Source: Cryobacterium zongtaii (lineage in GTDB: Bacteria > Actinomycetota > Actinomycetes > Actinomycetales > Microbacteriaceae). From it: a DNA stretch of 64,000 bases. The position numbers and the translations under genes are program-made. Numbering within the stretch: position 1 is the first letter of the stretch; each line of letters opens with the position of its first letter. A model generated the notes under the pieces. The model worked only from the letters and a program-made list of their open reading frames with translations, was not told the DNA's origin and did not search any database. Of the stretch, positions 35,972-41,701 are shown piece by piece. The stretch lies in contig NZ_PPXD01000020.1 of NCBI RefSeq assembly GCF_002909375.1, positions 1-64,000 of the forward strand. Reading direction: 5' to 3'.

Positions 35972-36004
35972 ATCCCCCCTTGCCTGGCAACAGGAAGGGG
36001 GGAT
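35972..36004. terminator. Bidirectional terminator with GCAA tetraloop between convergent genes
   Basis: ATCCCCCCTT (35972-35981) pairs with AAGGGGGGAT (35995-36004). CCTG/CAGG continue the stem after one unpaired G and enclose a GCAA (GNRA) loop. TTTCTG follows on the plus strand. It serves the GST gene (ends 35952) and the convergent SDR gene (ends 36024). Confidence 0.8.
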
Positions 36005-36023
36005 TTCTGCAATTCAGTCGCGC

Positions 36024-36785
36024 CTAGCGGGCGAGCCAGCCACCGTCGACCGGCAGCGTGATTCCGTTGATGTAGTCGGATGCGTTGCTGGAGAGGAAGA
36101 CGGCGGCACCGACGAGGTCGGAGGCCTCGCCCCAGCGTCCGGCGGGGATGCGATCGAGAATCGCCTTGGACCTGTCGGCGTCCGCCCGCAGATCCTTCGT
36201 GTTGGCGGTGGCGATGTAACCGGGTGCAATGGCGTTCACGTTGACGCCGGACGCGGCCCATTCGTTCGCCAGCGCCTTGGCCAGGCCCACGATAGCCGAC
36301 TTGGATGCCGTGTAGCCGGGCACGTTCACGCCGCCCTGGAAGCTCAATAGGGAGGCGGTGAAGATGATCTTGCCGTGGCCGCGAGCCACCATGTTGGCGC
36401 CGACGGCGCGACTCAGCACGAACTGCGACGACAGGTTCACGGCGATCACTTCGTCCCAGAACTCGTCAGAGTGCACGGCGGCCGGGGCCCGGCGGATGGT
36501 GCCGGCGTTGTTGACGAGGATGTCGGCGTTCAGGGCGGCCAGCTCGGTGCCGAGGGCGGTGATCACTGCACGGTCGGCGTAGTCGGCGTCGTAGGGGGTG
36601 AAGGTGCGGCCCAGTGCCTCAACCCGCTGGGAGACCTCGCTGCCGGTCATCGGCATGTTGACGCTCACGCCGACGATGTCGGCTCCGGCGGCCGCGAGTC
36701 CCTCGGCCATGGCGAGCCCGATGCCGCTGCTGGCGCCCGTGACGATGGCCACCTTGCCGGTGAGGTCGAAGGGGTTCGCGGTCAT
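36024..36785 (-). CDS. KduD-like SDR (2-dehydro-3-deoxy-D-gluconate 5-dehydrogenase type)
   Basis: The 253-aa classical SDR carries VTGASSGIG, LVNNAGTIRRAPA, catalytic Ser in FTASLLSFQGGVNVPG and YTASK. The run NAIAPGYIATANTKDLRADADRSKAILDRIPAGRWGEASDLVGAAVFLSSNASDYINGITLPVDGGWLAR is characteristic of KduD, which interconverts 2,5-diketo-3-deoxygluconate and KDG in pectin/uronate breakdown. Gluconate-5-dehydrogenase is a close alternative. No kduI, kdgK or transporter is adjacent. GAGGAG precedes the ATG, and a 15-bp palindrome at 36836-36850 is a likely operator. Confidence 0.85.
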   Translation of the reverse strand: MTANPFDLTGKVAIVTGASSGIGLAMAEGLAAAGADIVGVSVNMPMTGSEVSQRVEALGRTFTPYDADYADRAVITALGTELAALNADILVNNAGTIRRAPAAVHSDEFWDEVIAVNLSSQFVLSRAVGANMVARGHGKIIFTASLLSFQGGVNVPGYTASKSAIVGLAKALANEWAASGVNVNAIAPGYIATANTKDLRADADRSKAILDRIPAGRWGEASDLVGAAVFLSSNASDYINGITLPVDGGWLAR

Positions 36786-36835
36786 GTTGGTGCTCCTCTG
36801 TGAGTGTGCCGGGTCGCGCTGGATGTTCTGCTGGA

Positions 36836-36850
36836 CGGAACATCGTTCCG
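36836..36850 (-). promoter_or_regulatory. Palindromic operator candidate upstream of the KduD-like gene
   Basis: CGGAAC-ATC-GTTCCG is a perfect inverted repeat 50 nt before the ATG. The form resembles IclR/KdgR-type sites (GAAAC-N3-GTTTC) controlling uronate genes. It is not a LexA box because the spacer is 3, not 4. Confidence 0.5.
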
Positions 36851-36941
36851 CCTAGTGACTACTCTACGGGGTGATCACGTTGGCGGGCGACCCGACCTGC
36901 GGATTGGACGGGCCCCGCACGGCCGCGAGTACCCTCGTATG

Positions 36942-37853
36942 GTGCACATCTCTCCCGCGACCGCGCTCACAGCGCTCACCGCCGGCGACTGGCGCGAACT
37001 GGAACGGCGGCACCAGGATCGGACCGACGCCGCCACGCTGGGACGCCGGCAACGCGCCGGCACCGCACACACGCATCCGGTGGACGACTTTCTGTTCACC
37101 TACTACCCGTTCCGTCCAGGGTTGCTGCGGCGGTGGCATCCCGGTGCGAACGTGGTCCTGCAGGGCGCGGCGACCGAGGAGCGGGCCGGGTGGAAATGGT
37201 ACCGCTCCGAGCGGGACGACCTGGTCGTCGACCACGCCGCCTTCATCGAGAAGAACGCGCGGAGCATCCGCTTCATCGTGACACTGCTGGGCCGCACCGC
37301 ACAGCGAGCCGGCAATTTCGGCTGCTTCGGCCTGCACGAATGGGCCATGGTGTACAAACAGGGCGAGCACCGCCATGAATCTCCGCTGCGGCTCAGCCAG
37401 GGCGACACCGACACCGTGGTGGAATCCCACCGGATCGCCTGTACGCATTTCGACGCGTTCCGATTCTTCACCCCCGCCGCCGTGGACCTCAACTCGGAGC
37501 AGGCCCGCCCCGTACTTCCGACCCGGGAGAACCAGCCGCGTCTGGAGCAGCCCGGCTGTCTGCACGCGGGCATGGACGTCTACAAGTGGGCCATCAAGCT
37601 CGGCCCCCTGATTCCCGGGGACCTGCTGCTGGACTGCTTCGACCTCGCCCGCGACATCAGGGAACTCGACATGCAGGCATCCCCCTACGACCTCTCCGAG
37701 TGGGGCTACTCCCCTGTCGCCATCGAGACCCCGGCCGGCAAGGCCGAGTACGTGCGGCGGCAACGCGGGTTCACCGAACGGAGCAACGGCCTGCGCGCCC
37801 GGGTGATCGCCGCGGTCGGCGCGCTGCCGGAGCCCGTGCCCCCGGCGCGTTAG
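36942..37853 (+). CDS. Conserved actinobacterial protein, often labelled 3-methyladenine DNA glycosylase
   Basis: The protein is about 303 aa. HPVDDFLFTYYPFRPGLLRRWHPGANVVLQGA, IRFIVTLLGRTAQRAGNFGCFGLHEWAMVYKQGEHRHESPLRLSQ, RIACTHFDAFRFFTPAAVDLN and GCLHAGMDVYKWAIKLGPLIPGDLLLDCFDLARDIRELDMQASPYDLSEWGY are typical of a family that databases often name 3-methyladenine DNA glycosylase. I see no helix-hairpin-helix glycosylase signature, so that name is doubtful. The GTG at 36942 is chosen because TACCCT ends 6 nt before it; an ATG sits 3 nt upstream. Its stop overlaps that of the convergent nnrE gene. Confidence 0.8.
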   Translation: MHISPATALTALTAGDWRELERRHQDRTDAATLGRRQRAGTAHTHPVDDFLFTYYPFRPGLLRRWHPGANVVLQGAATEERAGWKWYRSERDDLVVDHAAFIEKNARSIRFIVTLLGRTAQRAGNFGCFGLHEWAMVYKQGEHRHESPLRLSQGDTDTVVESHRIACTHFDAFRFFTPAAVDLNSEQARPVLPTRENQPRLEQPGCLHAGMDVYKWAIKLGPLIPGDLLLDCFDLARDIRELDMQASPYDLSEWGYSPVAIETPAGKAEYVRRQRGFTERSNGLRARVIAAVGALPEPVPPAR

Positions 37854-38569
37854 CCCAGGTCACGTCGGAGGATGCGCTCCAGCTCGCCACCGATACCGAT
37901 GTCGGCCACGACGACCCGGCCGACATAGTCGGCGGCCGGGCGCGTGATGAGCCCGGTCTTGCAACCGCCGAAGGTCACCGTCAGGTCGGCCGGCAGCACA
38001 GTGGGGTCGGGCACGCTGCCATCGTCCACACCAATGCCGCTGGGCAGGTCCACGGCCACGACCAGGGGCGGATGCTCACCGGCGAGGGCCGGCAGAATAG
38101 CCGACACAGTGCCGCGCGCCACTCCACGCAAGGCGGGATTGCCGGTGGTCCCGGTGCCCAGGATGCCGTCGAGGATCAGGTCGGCCGAACGAGCGAGGCC
38201 TGTGACGACCTCGGGTGGTTCGTCCACCGGGCGCAGGTCAGCTCCGTGCGCGAGGGCCGCCTCGAGCGCTTCCCGGTGTGGGCGGTCGCTGGTAGGCAGG
38301 ATACAGAGGGTGGCGCCCCAGCCGGCCAGCAGCTCCGCGGCGTACAAGGCGTCTGCCCCGTTGTTGCCCGACCCGGCCAGAACCAGCACGCGCGCACCCT
38401 CAACCGCTCCGCCATCCGATCCGCCGCGCCGCGCCGCGAGAAGGGCCGCTGCCTCGGTTGCGAGTGCCCGGGCCGCCCGGGCCATGAGGGGCACTCCCTG
38501 CTCGAGGAAGGGTGCTTCGGCTTCGCGCACCTGGGCTGCGGTGTAGGTCGGCACGGGTGAGGGATGCAC
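37850..38569 (-). CDS. nnrE: NAD(P)H-hydrate epimerase (YjeF N-terminal domain)
   Basis: The enzyme epimerises damaged R-NAD(P)HX to the S form used by the dehydratase. The 239-aa protein is a single YjeF_N domain: VLVLAGSGNNGADALYAAELLAGWGATLCI is the nucleotide-binding GSGNNGxD motif, followed by LILDGILGTGTTGNPALRG and VVAVDLPSGIGVDDG (catalytic Asp). The usual dehydratase domain (NnrD) is not fused and not in the window. The GTG start at 38569 is 6 nt after TAGGGT (leaderless). Confidence 0.9.
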   Translation of the reverse strand: MHPSPVPTYTAAQVREAEAPFLEQGVPLMARAARALATEAAALLAARRGGSDGGAVEGARVLVLAGSGNNGADALYAAELLAGWGATLCILPTSDRPHREALEAALAHGADLRPVDEPPEVVTGLARSADLILDGILGTGTTGNPALRGVARGTVSAILPALAGEHPPLVVAVDLPSGIGVDDGSVPDPTVLPADLTVTFGGCKTGLITRPAADYVGRVVVADIGIGGELERILRRDLG

Positions 38570-38634
38570 GCCGCCACCCTACGCCGCCGGGGCGGCCCGA
38601 CCCCGCGACGCTCAGCATCCGGTCAGAGAATTGG

Positions 38635-38650
38635 ATACCCCATGGGGTAT
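38635..38650 (+). promoter_or_regulatory. CsoR/FrmR/CstR-family operator-like palindrome
   Basis: ATACCCCATGGGGTAT is a perfect 16-bp palindrome with the A/T-flanked G/C tracts (TACCC...GGGTA) typical of CsoR-family (DUF156) operators, which respond to Cu(I), formaldehyde, Ni/Co or persulfide. It lies 50 nt upstream of the small Cys-rich gene at 38700. Confidence 0.6.
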
Positions 38651-38661
38651 TGTTGAGTCCT

Positions 38662-38679
38662 CCAGGCCGCCCGGCCTGG
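38662..38679 (+). promoter_or_regulatory. GC hairpin in the leader of the small Cys-rich gene
   Basis: CCAGGCC-gccc-GGCCTGG forms a 7-bp stem 11 nt before the AAGGAG Shine-Dalgarno of the gene at 38700. It may stabilise the mRNA or act as an attenuator. Confidence 0.4.
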
Positions 38680-38699
38680 CCAACCAGAAGGAGTCCCCC

Positions 38700-38867
38700 G
38701 TGTGCCGAGCCGTGACCTGTAGAACCTGCGGAAAGACCACCTGGGCGGGCTGTGGTCAACACGTCGACCAGGTCATGCGGGGCGTCCCCCGAATCGATCG
38801 CTGCGCCGGACACCAGAAGGAGCCCTCCGGGGGAGGCTTCTTCACCAGGCTGTTCTCCCGCGGCTGA
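38700..38867 (+). CDS. 55-residue Cys-rich protein, probable metal- or sulfur-responsive
   Basis: The GTG start has an AAGGAG Shine-Dalgarno at ideal spacing. The protein begins CRAVTCRTCGKTTWAGCGQHV, with Cys at 2, 7, 10, 17 and 39 and His at 20 and 41. CxxC plus C/H gives a zinc-ribbon-like or soft-metal site. The first 40 residues look like a widespread small uncharacterised protein; the tail (KEPSGGGFFTRLFSRG) is basic. A CsoR-type palindrome upstream suggests induction by copper, another metal or persulfide. There is no signal peptide. Confidence 0.75.
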   Translation: MCRAVTCRTCGKTTWAGCGQHVDQVMRGVPRIDRCAGHQKEPSGGGFFTRLFSRG

Positions 38868-38902
38868 ACGGCGAAAAGCGCTCACAGTCCTACGCTGGGG
38901 TC

Positions 38903-39865
38903 ATGGATGCTCCCAGGCCGACAACGCTGCGACCGATACTCACTCTCACGGTCAACCCCGCCCTCGACGTCAGCACCTCGACAGAAAACGTGGTCGGTGA
39001 GCACAAGATGCGCTGCGGACTCTCCAGGCTCGACCCGGGTGGCGGCGGCATCAACGTCTCCCGCGTCATCCAGCGTCTCGGTGGCCAAACCCTGGCCATA
39101 TATGCAGCCGGCGGGCCGACCGGCGACGCCTACCGCAAGCTCATCGAAGCCGAAGGCCTCCCCACCGTGGTGGTGCCTATCGCGGGCAGCACCCGGGAGA
39201 GCTTCACGGTTGACGAGACGACCACCGGCAAACAGTTCCGCTTCGTGTTGCAGGGTCCGGAAATCACCGAACCCGAGTGGCGTGCCTGCCTCGCCCGGGT
39301 GGCGGAGTCGATCCCGCACGGCGGCTACGTGGTGGCCAGCGGCAGCCTGCCGCCGGGCGCGCCCGACGACTTCTACGCCAGGGTCGCCCGCCTGGCCCGC
39401 GCGCACGACGCGCGCTGCATAGTGGATGCGTCCGGGCCGGCCCTGGCCGCAGCCCTCGCGGAAGGGGTCTTCCTGGTCAAACCCAGCGGACGTGAACTGG
39501 GCGAGCTGGTGGGCTCGACGCTCGACACCGAAGAGAGCCAGATCGCCGCGGCAAGCACCCTCGTCTCCCGGGGATCCGCCGAGTTCGTGGCCCTCACGCT
39601 CGGCGGCAAGGGTGCCGTGCTCGCCTCGGCGGCCGGCGTGATGCGCTTGGCCGTTCCGCAGGTCACGGTGCAGAGCACTGTCGGCGCCGGCGACAGTTTC
39701 CTCGGCGCGTTCGTGCTGCGCATCGCACAGGGCCACGACCCTGCCGCGGCCTTCAGAGCGGCGGTCGCGGCCGGCAGCGCCACCGCGATGACACCTGCCA
39801 CCGAGCTCTGCCACCGGGCCGACGTGGAACGACTGGAAGCCGAACTCGCCCTGGTCCCGGCCTAA
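38903..39865 (+). CDS. pfkB: PfkB-family sugar kinase (phosphofructokinase type)
   Basis: The 320-aa ribokinase-superfamily protein begins ILTLTVNPALDVSTSTENVVGEHKMRCGLSRLDPGGGGINVSRVIQRLGG, typical of 1-phosphofructokinase / PfkB / tagatose-6-phosphate kinases. The C-terminal anion-hole motif is STVGAGDSFLGAFVLRI with catalytic Asp. VASGSLPPGAPDDFYA and FLVKPSGRELGELVG are also diagnostic. The sequence fits 6-phosphofructokinase-2 more than FruK, but the substrate is not certain. No PTS or fruR genes are adjacent. TACGCT lies 6 nt before the ATG (leaderless). Confidence 0.88.
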   Translation: MDAPRPTTLRPILTLTVNPALDVSTSTENVVGEHKMRCGLSRLDPGGGGINVSRVIQRLGGQTLAIYAAGGPTGDAYRKLIEAEGLPTVVVPIAGSTRESFTVDETTTGKQFRFVLQGPEITEPEWRACLARVAESIPHGGYVVASGSLPPGAPDDFYARVARLARAHDARCIVDASGPALAAALAEGVFLVKPSGRELGELVGSTLDTEESQIAAASTLVSRGSAEFVALTLGGKGAVLASAAGVMRLAVPQVTVQSTVGAGDSFLGAFVLRIAQGHDPAAAFRAAVAAGSATAMTPATELCHRADVERLEAELALVPA

Positions 39866-39897
39866 GCGCCTCGGGCGGCGAGATTAGTGTTGTTCCC

Positions 39898-40215
39898 ATG
39901 AAGCTGACCAGAATCGACCCGCCCGGTCGGAGCTTTTCCCGCTGGCTGACCGATGAAGAGGTGGGCCAGGTGCTGGCCGCGAGCCGCGGCTGGCGACTCG
40001 GGAGCGACGGCAGCGTCGTGGCCGGCACTCTGCGCAAGACCGTCATCGCCCCTTCCTTAGTCGCCCTGGGCGCCGCGGCAACCGCCAATCGGTGGATCAG
40101 CCGCCCCGCCAGGGCGGGTAGCGATGGCAGCGGGCCGACCCACATGATGTGGGGCGTGTTCGAGGCCCGCACCGACGCCGAAGTGGCCGAACTGGTGGCC
40201 GCCGCCCCGCGGTAG
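39898..40215 (+). CDS. Small hypothetical protein
   Basis: The 105-aa protein (FSRWLTDEEVGQVLAASRGWRLGSDGSVVAGTLRKTVIAPSLVALGAAATANRWI) has one weakly hydrophobic stretch (residues 50-62) and a C-terminal acidic helix (TDAEVAELVAAAPR). There is no recognised domain. TAGTGT is 7 nt before the ATG, fitting a leaderless gene. It lies between pfkB and the DoxX-TetR pair. Confidence 0.6.
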   Translation: MKLTRIDPPGRSFSRWLTDEEVGQVLAASRGWRLGSDGSVVAGTLRKTVIAPSLVALGAAATANRWISRPARAGSDGSGPTHMMWGVFEARTDAEVAELVAAAPR

Positions 40216-40222
40216 GCCGAGT

Positions 40223-40242
40223 CATTGACCCAGTGATCAATG
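40223..40242 (+). promoter_or_regulatory. Inverted repeat upstream of the DoxX-TetR operon
   Basis: CATTGA-N8-TCAATG (40223-40242) ends just before the TAGGGT -10-like hexamer (40243-40248) that precedes the DoxX-like ATG by 7 nt. It is a plausible operator for the TetR regulator encoded next. Confidence 0.45.
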
Positions 40243-40255
40243 TAGGGTGGGAGCC

Positions 40256-40714
40256 ATGACCCTCCTCGCCCCGCAGAAGACCCGCACCACGCTTGTCCGC
40301 ACAGTGTTGCGCCTGGTGCTCGGCGCTTTCCTACTGCTCGCCGGCATCAGCCACCTCACCGTCAACCGCGAGGCGTTCCTCGCCCAGGTACCTACCTGGC
40401 TGCCGCTGGAGGGCGACTTCGTGGTCGTGGCCTCGGGCGTCGTCGAGATCATCCTGGGTGCGGCGCTGCTGGCGCTGGGCCGGTTCCGTGTGCAGGTCGG
40501 CTGGATCGTGGCCGCGTTTTTCGTCGCGATCTTTCCCGGCAACATCTCCCAGCTCGTCACCCAGACCGACTCATTCGGGCTGAACACCGACCTCGACCGC
40601 ACCATCCGGCTGCTCTTCCAGCCCGTGCTTGTGCTCTGGGCGCTCTGGTCAACGGGCGCCTGGAAGGCGTGGCGCGAGTATCGCACCGGCCGGCGCACCG
40701 ACGGCGGCAACTGA
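40256..40714 (+). CDS. DoxX-like membrane protein
   Basis: The 152-aa protein has four hydrophobic segments: VLRLVLGAFLLLAGISHLT, FVVVASGVVEIILGAALLALG, VGWIVAAFFVAIFPGNISQLV and RLLFQPVLVLWALWSTG. LLAGISHLTVNREAF and VEIILGAALL fit the DoxX family of small quinone-related membrane proteins. It is the first gene of an operon with a TetR regulator (3-nt gap). Function unknown. Confidence 0.78.
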   Translation: MTLLAPQKTRTTLVRTVLRLVLGAFLLLAGISHLTVNREAFLAQVPTWLPLEGDFVVVASGVVEIILGAALLALGRFRVQVGWIVAAFFVAIFPGNISQLVTQTDSFGLNTDLDRTIRLLFQPVLVLWALWSTGAWKAWREYRTGRRTDGGN

Positions 40715-40717
40715 CCC

Positions 40718-41317
40718 ATGGGCGGACCCAAACTGCCCGAACAGGAACGCTGCGACGCCATCCTGACCGCCGCCTACCAGATCGCCCTCACCGACGGTCT
40801 CGATGCCGTCACCGCCCGACGCGTCGCCACCGCAGCGGGTATCTCCCCTGGCCTGGTGTTCTTCCACTTCCAGTCCAAGGACGGCCTGCTCCAGGCCCTG
40901 CTCGCGCTGCTGCTCGACGGCACCCTCGACGCGCTCACCGACCCGAGCCTGGCCGCCCTGGCACCGTGGGACCGCCTCGAACGGATGGTCAGGGTCGAGC
41001 TCGAACGCCTGGTCGAGCACCACGCGGGCGTGGAGTTACTCTTCGCGTTCTACTTCTCCCGCCACGCCGACCTGTTTCGCGACCGCATCGAGGCCTCATT
41101 CGGGCGCTACCTGGAGGCGTTCCTGCCGGTCTGCCGCGAGGCGGTCGGCGCGGCCGGGTCCCCTGCCGGCGGGGAGGGCGTCTCGGGCGCCGACCTCGCG
41201 GCCACAGTCGTGGCGCTCATTCAGGGCGCCTCCATCCAGGCGATCCGCAACTCGGCCTTGATCAATTCCGAAGCGATGCTCGCGACCATCAGGGCCCTGC
41301 GGCCGCGCGCCGCCTGA
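40718..41317 (+). CDS. TetR-family transcriptional regulator
   Basis: The 199-aa protein has an N-terminal TetR HTH: RCDAILTAAYQIALTDGLDAVTARRVATAAGISPGLVFFHFQSKDGLLQALLALLL. A helical ligand domain (about 60-195) with VELLFAFYFSRHADLFRDRIEASF follows. It starts 3 nt after the DoxX-like stop, so it is cotranscribed. The inverted repeat at 40223-40242 is a likely operator and suggests autoregulation. The inducer is unknown. Confidence 0.9.
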   Translation: MGGPKLPEQERCDAILTAAYQIALTDGLDAVTARRVATAAGISPGLVFFHFQSKDGLLQALLALLLDGTLDALTDPSLAALAPWDRLERMVRVELERLVEHHAGVELLFAFYFSRHADLFRDRIEASFGRYLEAFLPVCREAVGAAGSPAGGEGVSGADLAATVVALIQGASIQAIRNSALINSEAMLATIRALRPRAA

Positions 41318-41357
41318 CCGCCGTCACCCCATCACCCGCCGGCACCGCCCGCATCGA

Positions 41358-41387
41358 GTTGCCAGTTTTAGCCCATTGGCGGGCAAC
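41358..41387. repeat. Palindromic intergenic element, type 2, copy 1
   Basis: GTTGCC (41358-41363) and GGCAAC (41382-41387) flank a core with AGCCCATTGG. The wording GAGTTGCCAGTTTTAGCCCA matches, in opposite orientation, the element at 41429-41483. This is part of the 384-bp intergenic stretch 41318-41701, which holds no gene that I can support. Confidence 0.5.
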
Positions 41388-41428
41388 GAGGGGGCGCCAG
41401 ACGAAGAGTCGGCACGGCCCGACTCGGT

Positions 41429-41483
41429 GAGTTGCCAGGTGAGGCCCTGTCACCGTCGAGCAATGGGCGCGAAGTGGCAAGTC
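41429..41483. repeat. Palindromic intergenic element, type 2, copy 2
   Basis: GAGTTGCCA (41429-41437) and TGGCAAGTC (41475-41483) pair with one mismatch. An inner hairpin GGTGA/TCACC lies at 41438-41454. The right half (GCAATGGGCGCGAAGTGGC) is the reverse of the core of copy 1. Confidence 0.5.
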
Positions 41484-41536
41484 GTCCTGAGGAGGCCGGC
41501 GCCGAGGCAGGCAGAGGGGCCCGAGACAGGTCTCCC

Positions 41537-41594
41537 CCGACTTGCCGCAAAAACCCCTTTCAGCGCCCGTGAAGCGGATTTCTTGCCGAAGTCG
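41537..41594. repeat. Palindromic repeat element, type 1, copy A
   Basis: The 58-bp element starts CCGACTTGCCGCAAA and ends with AAGTCGG, giving terminal inverted repeats CCGACTT/AAGTCGG around a core containing CGTGAAG. It aligns along its whole length with copies at 41610-41669 and 56178-56236. Confidence 0.7.
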
Positions 41595-41609
41595 GCGAAT
41601 CTGCCCCCG

Positions 41610-41669
41610 CCGACTTGCCGCAAATACCTCCTTCTGCACGCGTGAAGGGGACTATTGCCCGAAGTGGCG
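41610..41669. repeat. Palindromic repeat element, type 1, copy B
   Basis: It starts CCGACTTGCCGCAAATACC, contains CGTGAAGGGGA and ends with CCCGAAGTGGCG. It is the same orientation as copy A and starts 15 bp after its end. The left end is nearly identical; the right arm is less perfect. Confidence 0.7.
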
Positions 41670-41701
41670 ACGTCGGTGCGGCGAGGCAGCGCAGCCGGAC
41701 G

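Noticed and set aside
36836..36850. Palindrome upstream of the KduD-like gene as a LexA box
   Set aside because: LexA sites need GAAC-N4-GTTC; the spacer here is 3 nt.
38631..38699. Longer ATG-started version of the Cys-rich small protein
   Set aside because: It would start within the CsoR-type palindrome and translate through the hairpin; the GTG at 38700 has the ideal Shine-Dalgarno.
41318..41701. CRISPR array in the repeat-rich gap
   Set aside because: Elements are imperfect palindromes of different length and spacing, with no regular repeat-spacer pattern and no cas genes.
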